A stretch of DNA of 21,500 bases from Coemansia sp. RSA 1804 (Eukaryota > Kickxellomycota > Kickxellomycetes > Kickxellales > Kickxellaceae), in contig JANBTH010000303.1 of assembly GCA_027578815.1 (NCBI GenBank), positions 1 to 21,500 of the forward strand. The letters are read 5' to 3'. The notes beneath the pieces are model-generated. The model was given only the letters and a program-made list of their open reading frames with translations, did not search any database and was not told the origin of the DNA. Position numbers and translations under genes: made by a program. Shown in pieces: positions 1 to 9,804 of the stretch (position 1 is its first letter; every line of letters begins with the position of its first letter).

Positions 1-1371
1 TGTGCAATAGAAAAAAGGAAAGCGCAGGAGTGAGAGTGTAAAAAGAATAACGTTTTCCCAAATGAGAGAGAAAAAAAAAAAAAGATCTTTTATCCTCCCT
101 CTTGCCTTCTCTCGTCTGCGCACAGACATGCATGACTTTTTCTTTTTCCAGCAATACCGGTGTACAAGAGAGAGAAAAGGGGAAAGCCTCCTTTGTTTAC
201 AACCAAAAAAACACACCCATGGTGGCTACGCTGAATGCAGGAAATGAAACGAGTTAACTATGGATAACAGCAACAGCAACACCCAAAGGGAAAACTCTAT
301 GTGGGTATCTGAGATTGCTGCAAGGCTGAACAACAATCAATGTCGCACCCTATTCCTTCCATACCGCGAATGCTGTTGAAAATGGAAGGGGAGAAAGAGG
401 TGAGAACGATGTTCATTTTTGCCTATTTTCCTTTACTCCCCCACTTTGCCACTTGCAAACGCGACATGTGTCCAATATGAAAATAAAAAAGAAAACAGCA
501 AAACACCTGTTCGTCAAATAACTTACATTCTATATGGTTCTTAGTTACCAATTCCAAATTAGTAACTATCAAATTGTATCTCCCTTTATAAAAAGATAGT
601 GTATAAAAATAGTGCTGAAATATAAAATTATAATAAAACAAGAGTTAACCATGCCCAAACGTCATTTTTCTCTTTTTTTTCCTTTCCTAACTCCCTTTTA
701 TAATGTCAAATGACACGTATTACCTATCTTTTTCCGTTTAATGGCACGGAATTTTCCAGTCCATGACACCATCACATCGCTTTTTCCTCCTTTCTTTCTC
801 CTTTATATCTTTCGCGTGATCAATACGAAAGAGACAAAGGGTTGGACAATAGAAACTTTGTATCCCACACATTGATCTGAAAACCCCTTCCTAGAAAAAC
901 CTGCGAAATGTTTGTGGTGAAGGTGAAGGAAAACAGCTTCCTTCTCGCCTTGGCTTGCATCTGGGTAAACGTCCCGCTTGTCTTTTGTTCCCAGAACCTC
1001 CCCCACCATCACTTACATCAGATGGCCTGTTAATCAGAATCCATCTGGCAACTTCTTTCTACACACCACTCCATGTTGCTTCATTGCTTTTCTCTTTTTT
1101 TTTGCAATCTAAGTTTTTTGATTTATAAAAAAGGTTGAACAAAAGAATCTACACATTAGAAACAAGTAAAAGTACGCAAAATAAGAACGATAAAAAACCC
1201 CTCCACCGTCAACTGGATCAATGACGCACATCCAGTTTTTTACACTTATTTTGTCAAGAAGAAAAAAGAGAGAAAGGAAGATAAAAGGAAGAGTGATTAC
1301 ATCTCCAAAAAAAACACTACTCCTTCGTTTCGGAACAACAACGAGGAAATAAGGAAAACAAAAAACATTTG
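1..1371. other. AT-rich spacer 3' of the CRIB gene
   Basis: No convincing gene is seen here. The stretch is A/T-rich with many A-runs and pyrimidine tracts. Three short islands of more balanced composition occur at about 250-380, 890-1015 and 1380-1500. The last is exon 2 of the CRIB gene. The first two carry short open frames, described under findings, that could be exons or remnants. The rest is probably 3' UTR and intergenic DNA. Confidence 0.5.
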
Positions 1372-2482
1372 TCAACAGGAAACACCCACGCCAACTGCCG
1401 CTGGAACCGGTGGTCTTCTTGCCTCGGTTGGCACCCCAAGCAGCGTATCCTCGTCAATCACTGCACTGACTTGCGACATTAGCGTCCTAAGTTTCTCTGG
1501 CTACAGCTTGTATATAAAAACAGGGGTTTGAATAAGGGGAGGGGTTAGTATATTTGCTATTGCGTGTTGCGTGGTCCCTGAGAGATAAAGCAATAGAATA
1601 AACTGGACAAGGCAATAAAATAATATGCCATCTTCGCCATTCAGCCTGGAGGACCACATGGGATTTCCTTCCTTTTGGTGAATAGACAAGAAATACATAT
1701 TATGCCCAGTGTGGAGAAGAAATGTGGAAAATGTTTATTGTCCTTGTTCTCTCCTTTTCATCAGAAAAAGAAAAAGAAAAACAAATAATCTGTTGGCATA
1801 TATCCAAATACGCATTAGAAATGTGGAAAAAAGACATTGCCATTTTAGGAAAAAAGATGGTCAGGCAAGTAATAATTCCAACAGAATGAAGCATGTGGTG
1901 CTCTCATTTTCAACCACGTCACGCAAAGAGGTAAAAAAGAATATCAAACCCAAGCCATAGTAAAACATCGTCACATTAAGCTTGCAAGAGCAACAAGCAC
2001 AAAAAGAGCAAGTTATTAGTCGTCTGAAAAAACAACAACAACAACAACAAGGAAGGGTGTGAAATGTGATAAAATGGCTTTATAATGTAGTGCACGAGGT
2101 CCCAAGCAAGGTAAATTAGCTTTGGAAAGGAAAAAAGGGATCCACGCCTTTTGTATTTTCTTTCTCGAGAAAAAAAAGGACAAGGCAGGTAAGAAGAAGA
2201 ACCAGAAAAATTTCCAGGTTTTCAGACTAACCACAGCAGCAAAAAACGGATGGGATTACTGCTGGGAAGAAAAAATATATTACTTACATCAGTATTCAGA
2301 CTGTTGTTGTTTCCACGGACGGTTCCGATTCCCAGATGGCCCGTGTGCACAAAGTTCTCGGGCTTTCCAATCATCGCCTTTGTCACTGCAGCACGGCGCC
2401 CGCTCTGGCGCACGCGTTTGTGGTATCCGTACAGGTTGTGGTGGTTATCGATGTCGCCAAAGCAAGAGGTAAAAAGTCCCAT
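1372..2482 (-). CDS. Small CRIB-domain protein (Cdc42 small effector/SPEC-like), two exons
   Basis: Predicted to bind GTP-loaded Cdc42/Rac at the plasma membrane and act in polarity or actin signalling. Exon 1 (2288-2482) encodes 65 residues and exon 2 (1372-1500) encodes 42 plus TGA, giving 107 residues. Residues 38-51 read IGKPENFVHTGHLG, a full CRIB motif (I-x-x-P-x-x-F-x-H-x-x-H-[VL]-G). The I-G-x-P-x-N-F-V-H form is that of metazoan CDC42SE/SPEC proteins rather than PAK kinases. The start MGLFTSC places Gly2 and Cys7 where N-myristoylation and palmitoylation would anchor the protein, and SPEC proteins also use N-terminal cysteines. A basic stretch (KRVRQSGRR, 22-30) precedes the CRIB, as is usual. 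Exon 1 ends in phase 0 at GTAAGT; the acceptor TAG has a perfect TACTAAC branch point about 44 bases upstream. Exon 2 begins PEKLRTLMSQV and ends VGVSC. An extra internal exon cannot be excluded. The gene is divergent from the ARM/SPRY gene at 4448. Confidence 0.83.
1501..2287 (-). other. Intron of the CRIB gene
   Basis: On the minus strand the intron opens with GTAAGT (2287 down to 2282) and closes with CTGTAG (1506 down to 1501). TACTAAC lies at 1550-1544 on the minus strand and is followed by a C/T-rich tract. At about 787 bases it is long for a fungus, and it contains simple repeats such as (AAC)n near 2031-2050 on the plus strand. A closer AG (CAAG, just before CTGTAG) would give an immediate stop, so TAG is the preferred acceptor. 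Another candidate acceptor (TTTTTTCAG, near 2023-2031) would lead into a short Leu-rich frame that looks less coding. Confidence 0.7.
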
Positions 2483-4447
2483 TCTTAGCTACTGGTATTG
2501 GTATTGGTGCTGCTGCTTCTGCGACTGCGTGAGGTATGTGGAGTGAGAGGGAAAAATACAAGGAGGAAAAAGGATGGTGCCAGAGTTCTTGTCGGTGGCA
2601 GCAAAACAGCAGAAAAGTAGCTGGATTCACGACTAAAGGCGGAGAAAAACAGTACAAGCGTGTTGATTCAAACCGTAAGAAGGGGAAATAAAAAGAATAA
2701 AGAAACTCAAAATCAAAAGGCGGTTCGAAAGAAGGGAAGAAGAAAAATATAACAGTCGAAAATAAAAAAACAGGATTGGCAACCAAAATAAAAAAAAGTA
2801 ATCTTTCTATTTTCTCTCTGGCTCTTTAAAGAAAGTCAGAAAGGGAGAAAATAACGAAAAGGAGATCCTTGGCCAGCCAGTTTTGCTCCATCCCTCCCCT
2901 CCCTCATGTCCTTGGTATTTTTCTCTTGTTACCTTTTTTCACGCTGCAACGAGAACAAGTCTCTCTGCGCTTTACCATTAATGGTAATTGTTTGCCGGCA
3001 CTTTCTAACCCCTCTTTTTGAAATTAACAGTTTCCAGAACCTTGCCCTCCCCTCCCCCTCTCTCTATCTCCATCCCTTTTTGCCATTGCAGTCTTTCCTC
3101 CTCACCCCCCCTTCCACGTTCCACTAATGCTGGGCAAAAAGAGATTGTAACTTTATCTAGAGTCTAACATTTGGAGATGTCAGTCTATCACACAAAAAGT
3201 CTCTCTTTGCGCCTCACCCTTGCATTTCCAATACATGTTGTGCAAAGACACTTGTTTTTTATTCTGACCCACTCCCCTTTTACTTCTTTTTGTTACCACA
3301 TAACAAAAGAACCACGCAAATCATTATTACATCCGCCCATTTCCGAGACCAGGAAAATGGACATTGTATGCTAGTCGGGTTGGATTTGTTTGTTCTATTT
3401 GTAAGTTGACATGTACACCAACCATTGCTAACAATAAAAAAGACAAGCTATTGCTGGTATGAAAAAAGAAGAAACCCAAATAAAATAGCCCAAAAGCAGA
3501 AAGAATGTATGAAATACCGGACCATGTCTTATTCTTCTTGTTTGCCCTACATTTTTCTCGGACATTTGGCCATTGTTATTGTTTTTTCTTCTTCAAGAGC
3601 CACAGTTTTTTCTTTCGTTCTTATTGTCGGCTTATCCCAAGACAATAAAAACTGCTCATCCGCCCAGAATCCACACAATCCTTTGAATTTTCCTATTCAT
3701 GAGTTTTTTTGTACATTTTGAAAAAAGGTGCCATGAGAACACACATATATACAAAGGAAATGGGATTTTCTTGAACATAATGGTCAAGAAAGAAACATCA
3801 TTTACCGCATCGCGCCGATCCTTCGGCACATGTATTAGACTTTTTGTTTTCCAAAACCCGTCAAGACAGGGTTCTAAAAGACTCCACCACCACCACCACT
3901 ACAATCTTTGGAACAGTACATCTCCTCCCCCCCCGCTCTCGTCCTTTCAATCCTTGTTTGTTTGTAAACATTGCGCTAGATGTAGCTCAACAGATCCCTC
4001 TCACTGCATAGAGTAGAGAGAAACCACGGTCTGTAGGGAGGATTGGAGATAGAGGCAGGGGCATGTTTAACAATGAAAGACATAAACGAGAGTAGCATGC
4101 GCAGATGTGGAAGAGACTGCAGTCCCGAATCTTGATCACCAGCCGATTAATCGGTTGCTGTTACTTAAATCTTTCTCTTCACATCAATCTAATTAACCAC
4201 CGCCAGGCCTTTGTTTCTTGCAGTTCACTTCGTAATTCCACCACTACTACCAAAAGTTGAGTTTATGAACCACCCCCCCTCCTTCCTTCGCTTCCACCAC
4301 ACAAATGAGCATTATTTCACAGCCATTCTCTTCAGTTTCTATATTATTTTTTGTTTCTTTCTCAGTCTGTGAATCCACACACAGCTCAGTAAATATTCTG
4401 CACAAAACATTTCTTCCAAGGGCGCAAGTTGCTCACTGTAGAGTCAA
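2483..4447. promoter_or_regulatory. Divergent intergenic region between the CRIB and ARM/SPRY genes
   Basis: About 2 kb of low-GC, tract-rich DNA separates two divergently transcribed genes and must hold both promoters. It has alternating purine-rich and pyrimidine-rich blocks and no frame with recognisable protein content. A perfect 12-base palindrome, CCGATTAATCGG, lies at 4143-4154, about 300 bases upstream of the ARM/SPRY start. No clear TATA box was assigned. Short ORFs within (for example 3699-4016) show no family resemblance. Confidence 0.5.
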
Positions 4448-7400
4448 ATGAGCAGCCTGCTTTCCTCTGTACATTCACTAAGCGGTGGCTGGTACTACCT
4501 GCTTATAGGCGTCTGCGCAGCCGCAGGCACGTACCGAGTGCTCTCGCATGTCTACGAGCACTCGCAGCACGATATCCACAATTTGAAGAGATTTGTGGCT
4601 CGGGCACGTAGAGAAGAACAAGAAGGCAGTGGCAGCAGCAGACACACGACTGGCGAGGAAAAGGATGACCTCAGCCTAGTAAATGTGCTAGAGATGCTTT
4701 CGAACGACATTGGCTTTAGCAACGCTGGCGGCGGCAAGGGAAAGCGGAAAGGAGGAGGGCCCGGGGAGTGGTCGACGACGGAGGATCTTGTGGTGCAAAG
4801 CATGGGGTCGCTTGCCAGTATCGCGTTGTATTCGGACTACAAGCTGCGCACGGCATCCTCGGAGCTGCTGTATGACTTTGCGATGCGGCCATCAACGCTA
4901 CGGCTGATTCTCCGGACGGCTGGCGACACGCGCGAGATCAAGCAGGAAGAGCGGCTGCGGGCGCTGGTTGTGCTAATGTCGCTCGCACAGTCACAGGCGC
5001 GCGTGCGGCGACTTGTCCGTGCTGGTGTTATGCGCATCCTCGTCGACGGAATGCGCGACACCGACAACAAGGAGGTGTGCATCCATGCTGGCGCTATCCT
5101 CTCGGCGCTCATCAGCCACCCGGATGACAAGGATGCGCAGAGATGTCGCTCCAAAGCCAAGGCCCACGGTATCCTTGAAGTTGCTTACGAAACGCTGATG
5201 CTCACTGACAGCGCATTTGAGGAGTCCGGCGGCAGGACCCGTCTCGCAGCGCTGCATAGCGCGGGTTGCACGAAGCGGATTGATGCGACAATTGTTGCCA
5301 TCTGCTCGGAGATAGCGAAGACATACACGATGGATATCGAGGCGCACGACCGGATGATCCGCATGGGGTTTCTGCGTGCGTTGCTCAGCGCCATAAGGCA
5401 GTCGCCAACCAACCTTGAAATGGTGCGCGCGGCAATGGAGGCGATGGTGCGGCTGTGTACGTACATCAGCATCCTCACAATCATTGAGTTCGGGCCCGAT
5501 CCGACCACATACATGTCGGAGCTCATGGACCACGGCGCCGTCGACGTCATTGCCTCTTGCATCCGACACACCGAAACCGACGTGGCCTCGTGGGGCATCA
5601 TCATTCTGCACGAGTTCACCATGCGCAACGTGGGCAGGCGGCGCTTTGCCGAGACCGCCGGACTGGCGCGCTGGCTGTGCTGGCGCATATCCACCGACAA
5701 CCAGGATCTGAACCAGCGCATCTTCCGCACGCTGTGGCACCTGTGCGCTGCCAACCATTCTTTTGCTGCCGACGTTGCACAGCCAGCTAACCTGCGCCGC
5801 ATCCTTGGCGCTATCAAGATGTCTGACGACAAGGATCTGAAGCTGTGGTGCATCACGCTGGCCAATCGCTTGTCAACGCAGCCGTCGTCACACCTGAGTA
5901 TCGTGGAAAGCCCGTTTCTCCACGCTTTTCCGGCGCTGATTGCTGACGACGACTCTAACTTTAGCGCCAGAGTTCTGCCGGAGATGGCGCAGCTGGTCTC
6001 GCGGCTCTGCAACTCTATCACGCTGGCGCCGATGCTTCACGACTATCCGATCGTGTCTACGGTGCTGCGCCTGCTTCTCAGAACCAATTCGAGCGGCGCA
6101 AAACTGGCAATTGTCGTAGGTATCATCAGGGCAACATCGAGATCGCGCAGCTTTCTCACGCTGTTTATCGACGACGATACAATTAGCCGCATCATGCATC
6201 TGGTGGGCGATTTTGGCAACGACGTCACCCAGAACTACTCAGCCAAGTGTCTGGTGGCCCTGCTGTACGGGAACATGGTGTCCAAGACGACCGTGTTCTA
6301 CAGCGTGATGGTGCCGTATCTATCCAGTCTGAACCGTATCTACCGGATCACCATTGGTGCCTTCTTCTGCGATGGCTTTGCCGAGGAGACGCAAGACGAG
6401 GATGCCTCTGCCTTTGAGCACCTTGTGGAACCATGGCCTCCTGTTTTGCCTGCCGAGGTGAGCACGTCGCTTAGCTCGCTAGACAACCAGCTAGAGTCCG
6501 CCCGTGTGTTGTTCAGCACGATGCAGCTCCATTTTGCAGAGTGCAAGGCTGCTGATGCGCACTTTCTGAGTGATGCCAAGGCAGATATAGCGGTTCACGG
6601 GTTTTTAGATTTTCAGATGATACTGCTGGCCCAGATGTCAATGCATTTGATGCGGTACTTTGACATGTGGGACAAGGCCGAGGCACTCGCGGAGGGCAAC
6701 AGCTGGTTGTCAGCGTCGTCGGGTCGTGAGTACCTGGACCGCAATGATGTCATCTCTGCGTTCCGCAGAACTATCCGGTCGCCCCGCGGTCGCAGAGAGT
6801 GTGCTCGTGCAGGTGTCAATACGTTTGTGATGGTGTATTATCTGGATTCTTTTTGTCTGGAGGATGCACAGAATGACCCACACTTTTGCGCTGCTGCCGA
6901 GGACAATCGGATGCTGCTGGCTCGCAACTATGTTATTATGATGCGTGGTGCCACAGGGGTTATCGACCGCATGGATGGTGTCACTGAGCAGCTGAATCAG
7001 CAAAATAGACCGTGGGCCGCCACGGGTGACAGACAAAGAAAGATACACGCACAGCCAACATCACAAGAATCTGGCATAGAAGACTCCAAGCCTCAGTTTA
7101 CTGGCGTTCTGCACGAAACGCGGATGCGCTGTCTCCTGCCATTCCTGTATCTTGTGCTAGACGCCTTTGCCGACTCGCTGAGTCCTGGGTTGATGATTCA
7201 GTCGCCAGCGGTGACGCGTCGGGCGCTCTGGTTGATGCGCATCTTCTACAACGAGTTTCCTGATTTGCGTGGTCTGACGATGCGGGTGCTTGCAAGCATC
7301 GATCTTAGCACGCTTTGCAGGGCTGATGCGGCAGGACTGGTTGATCTATGTAGTAGCTACATGGTTGAAATGGCGGTTTCGTCAAGTGGCCTGCTTTTGC

Positions 7401-9436
7401 CGGTTGATTGTGAGGACACAGGGGCGGGAATGGATGGAGCGATAGATGTTGCTGCTAGAATACCCAATTTGCATATTGATGACGAGAACGGAGTAGAAGG
7501 CGGCAACGATAATGGCGACGGCGACAGCTCTCCGTCTGTAGCAGAGCAACAGAAGGAGCCGACTAGAGTAGTCGATGAAGATCCTGCGGCCGAATACAAG
7601 GGTCTGCGGGAATGGCTGGAGCCGATGGCACAGACAGGGATCAGCACACTAGCAACGCTGAGCGCAGAAGCCTACTTTGAGAAGCACGAGGCGCTGCGTC
7701 CTGAGTCGATAGCAACGGCCGGCCGGTTCTATGCGCAGTTTGCGCTGGACAGATACTCGGCTGGGTGGCAGACTTGCGAAGATCTGTACTCGCGCATTGA
7801 GCCGCAGTCGGTGTCGGACCAAGGGGCGGCTGGGTGCTGGATCATTGATCGCGCGGGACCGCGTGGTGCTGGGCAAGTGAATGGCATCAGTACGGCGATG
7901 CGGGGCGCGGGGAGCGGATCACGCCAGAACACCGCTACAAACGACGGTGGCGATAGCAACAGCATCATCAACAGTGGACTGCCGCTAATATCGCGGACGT
8001 CGTCACGCAACAGGCAGCGCTCGCTGAGTAGTGCTAGCAGCTCGGCCAGTGGTGGGGCACCACATAGCGCGCGTGGAGCGTCGTCGTCGTCTCTTGCGGC
8101 ATCGCCATTGCTATCGTCATCGCCATCGTCGATATCTCTGGCGTCGCCGTTTCTGGCAACCATCGTGTCGGATCCAAGTGTCGATGCAGACGGAGCGGTG
8201 TCGGCGGCAGTCTCTGGGCCGCAGACAGCGCTAATGGATCCGCCGGGAATCGTGTACCACAGCTACGCGCCGTACTATCCGACGTTCACGGCATTAGCAG
8301 ATGGATGTACTGTGTGGAACGCCGGATGGAAGTTCGAGTCGGTGCGGATGCGTACAGGCGTGGATGGGCGGCTCGGAGGTGTGCACCGGTTCCATGCGCG
8401 GTTGCTGTCGGCAGGACTGGTGCAGGTGGGGTGGTGCACGGACCAGTGCGGATTCTTCCCAGAGAGCGGGGTTGGTGTAGGCGACGACTTTGAGTCGGTA
8501 GCATATGACGGGTACCGCCAACGCAAGTGGTTCGGGATGCCTGACAAGAGCACCTACGGTGAGGAATGGAAAGCAGGCGACGTCGTGTCGGCGGAGCTGG
8601 ATCTGGACAACGGACGCGTGGTGTTCTACCAGAATGGCCGGTCGCTAGGACTGGCGTTTGGAATCAACGAGCACGGCTTCGTCGAGGGCAGCGACAGCGG
8701 TTTCCAGGGTCTGTCGCGCGACCGCACGTGGTATCCGGCGTTCTCGCTGTCGTACAACCAAGGCGTGGTGTTCCTAGGTGGTGACACCGTTGACCACCAG
8801 TCGTGCACCAGCATCCGCGGATCAGGCAAGGAGAGTGCCAGCGCTAACGCTGGGGAGGGCGGGACAGTAGCGCACCTGAAGAGCGCGTTGGCTGAAAAGC
8901 ATGCTGTTCTGCGATCGCTGGGCGTGGCCAAGGCATTCAGGATCCGCTTCGAGTTCCAAGACCTCGACACGTTCCCGTGCATCTCGTTTCCGCTGCCCGG
9001 TGACATGGGCCAGATCATTGTGGGCCCAGTGACCGACATGGGTAATCTGTCAACGTATCTGCAGCCGCAGTGGTGGGCGCTGTGGATCCAGCCGCCGTTG
9101 CAGACAGAAGATGCACCGCATCCCCCAGTCGATGTGCGCACCGCCGCAGCATCCGATCTGGCACGCCTATTCTCGCAGGCAGTGCGACCCGACGGCATCG
9201 ATCCGATGTCGATGTGCTGGCGCGTGCGGCGTGCGCATATGCTGACCAGCGCTATGCGGGCGGCATCGTGGATCTACTTTATTGTTGGCGCCAGCGGAAA
9301 AGTGTGTCTGGCCACCGAAGGAGACACACGGTCGATTGTGTTTGATGCTGTAGCCAGCGGCTCTGACTCCCATGTGTGGCTACCTGTGGTCAGTCCGGCC
9401 GTGGTCAGCTTTGAGCTGGTTCCGCTTTATGTGTAG
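4448..9436 (+). CDS. Large ARM-like repeat and SPRY domain protein, membrane-anchored
   Basis: An uninterrupted 1662-residue frame with GC-rich codons. Residues about 11-29 (GWYYLLIGVCAAAGTY core) form one hydrophobic segment, suggesting an N-terminal membrane anchor. Residues about 110-620 are a long run of helical ARM/HEAT-like repeats (Leu/Ala-rich pairs such as LRALVVLMSLAQ, EVCIHAGAILSALI). More helical sequence follows, then an acidic linker near 1008-1035 and a Ser-rich disordered segment near 1180-1235. The SPRY domain spans about 1289-1445: VGWCTDQ, VGDDFESVAYDGYRQ, EWKAGDVV, LDLDNGRVVFYQNGRSLG and WYPAFSLSY. This pattern is closest to the SPRY of RSPRY1/RNF123-type ubiquitin ligases, but no RING cysteine/histidine array is visible; about 215 residues of unassigned sequence follow. 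A role as a membrane-bound scaffold or substrate adaptor is inferred only. The ATG at 4448 is the first in the frame and immediately precedes the membrane segment. Confidence 0.93.
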   Translation: MSSLLSSVHSLSGGWYYLLIGVCAAAGTYRVLSHVYEHSQHDIHNLKRFVARARREEQEGSGSSRHTTGEEKDDLSLVNVLEMLSNDIGFSNAGGGKGKRKGGGPGEWSTTEDLVVQSMGSLASIALYSDYKLRTASSELLYDFAMRPSTLRLILRTAGDTREIKQEERLRALVVLMSLAQSQARVRRLVRAGVMRILVDGMRDTDNKEVCIHAGAILSALISHPDDKDAQRCRSKAKAHGILEVAYETLMLTDSAFEESGGRTRLAALHSAGCTKRIDATIVAICSEIAKTYTMDIEAHDRMIRMGFLRALLSAIRQSPTNLEMVRAAMEAMVRLCTYISILTIIEFGPDPTTYMSELMDHGAVDVIASCIRHTETDVASWGIIILHEFTMRNVGRRRFAETAGLARWLCWRISTDNQDLNQRIFRTLWHLCAANHSFAADVAQPANLRRILGAIKMSDDKDLKLWCITLANRLSTQPSSHLSIVESPFLHAFPALIADDDSNFSARVLPEMAQLVSRLCNSITLAPMLHDYPIVSTVLRLLLRTNSSGAKLAIVVGIIRATSRSRSFLTLFIDDDTISRIMHLVGDFGNDVTQNYSAKCLVALLYGNMVSKTTVFYSVMVPYLSSLNRIYRITIGAFFCDGFAEETQDEDASAFEHLVEPWPPVLPAEVSTSLSSLDNQLESARVLFSTMQLHFAECKAADAHFLSDAKADIAVHGFLDFQMILLAQMSMHLMRYFDMWDKAEALAEGNSWLSASSGREYLDRNDVISAFRRTIRSPRGRRECARAGVNTFVMVYYLDSFCLEDAQNDPHFCAAAEDNRMLLARNYVIMMRGATGVIDRMDGVTEQLNQQNRPWAATGDRQRKIHAQPTSQESGIEDSKPQFTGVLHETRMRCLLPFLYLVLDAFADSLSPGLMIQSPAVTRRALWLMRIFYNEFPDLRGLTMRVLASIDLSTLCRADAAGLVDLCSSYMVEMAVSSSGLLLPVDCEDTGAGMDGAIDVAARIPNLHIDDENGVEGGNDNGDGDSSPSVAEQQKEPTRVVDEDPAAEYKGLREWLEPMAQTGISTLATLSAEAYFEKHEALRPESIATAGRFYAQFALDRYSAGWQTCEDLYSRIEPQSVSDQGAAGCWIIDRAGPRGAGQVNGISTAMRGAGSGSRQNTATNDGGDSNSIINSGLPLISRTSSRNRQRSLSSASSSASGGAPHSARGASSSSLAASPLLSSSPSSISLASPFLATIVSDPSVDADGAVSAAVSGPQTALMDPPGIVYHSYAPYYPTFTALADGCTVWNAGWKFESVRMRTGVDGRLGGVHRFHARLLSAGLVQVGWCTDQCGFFPESGVGVGDDFESVAYDGYRQRKWFGMPDKSTYGEEWKAGDVVSAELDLDNGRVVFYQNGRSLGLAFGINEHGFVEGSDSGFQGLSRDRTWYPAFSLSYNQGVVFLGGDTVDHQSCTSIRGSGKESASANAGEGGTVAHLKSALAEKHAVLRSLGVAKAFRIRFEFQDLDTFPCISFPLPGDMGQIIVGPVTDMGNLSTYLQPQWWALWIQPPLQTEDAPHPPVDVRTAAASDLARLFSQAVRPDGIDPMSMCWRVRRAHMLTSAMRAASWIYFIVGASGKVCLATEGDTRSIVFDAVASGSDSHVWLPVVSPAVVSFELVPLYV

Positions 9437-9804
9437 CCGAGGTGGAGAGTGGAACCTATTCTGTTCGTTTGCATTTCTTGTTTTTTTTTTGGGAAGAATG
9501 TAATTGAGAATGGCGAGAGAAAGTGGGTGGAATTCCTCAAGAGCGTCACTTACCCATACTAAGATAAATAGTGGTGAAAATGAAAACAAACCAGCGGCGT
9601 TTGATGATGGGGGAGAATAAAGAGAAAAGCAGCTAGCTTGTCGTTGCACTCGGACTACTATTTTATTTTTGCGGCCTTGGAGGTGGAGCGTCTAGATATG
9701 GAAGCGTTCGTCTGATAGCATACACCGTACACCCACAGCCTCAGAGCGCATTCAGCGACGATTACACAGACAAAAGATAGAGATAAAAGTGAGTGCGCTG
9801 GACA
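9437..9804. other. Spacer between the ARM/SPRY gene and MTG1
   Basis: About 370 bases hold the 3' UTR of the upstream gene and the MTG1 promoter/5' UTR. A candidate polyadenylation signal AATAAA is at 9616-9621, about 180 bases after the stop. The 60 bases before MTG1 are purine-rich. No other gene is seen. Confidence 0.5.
9616..9621 (+). terminator. Candidate poly(A) signal of the ARM/SPRY gene
   Basis: AATAAA in GGGAGAATAAAGAG, about 180 bases past the TAG stop. The position is reasonable for a fungal 3' end, but fungal signals are loose and the assignment rests on this hexamer alone. Confidence 0.3.

Noticed and set aside
3699..4016. 105-codon plus-strand ORF with a poly-His stretch
   Set aside because: The His run comes from a CAC microsatellite; the rest has no family resemblance and lies in a promoter region.
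4991..6021. Two long minus-strand frames of 255 and 278 codons inside the ARM/SPRY gene
   Set aside because: They are antisense shadows caused by GC-rich codon bias in the true gene; no domain was recognised in them.
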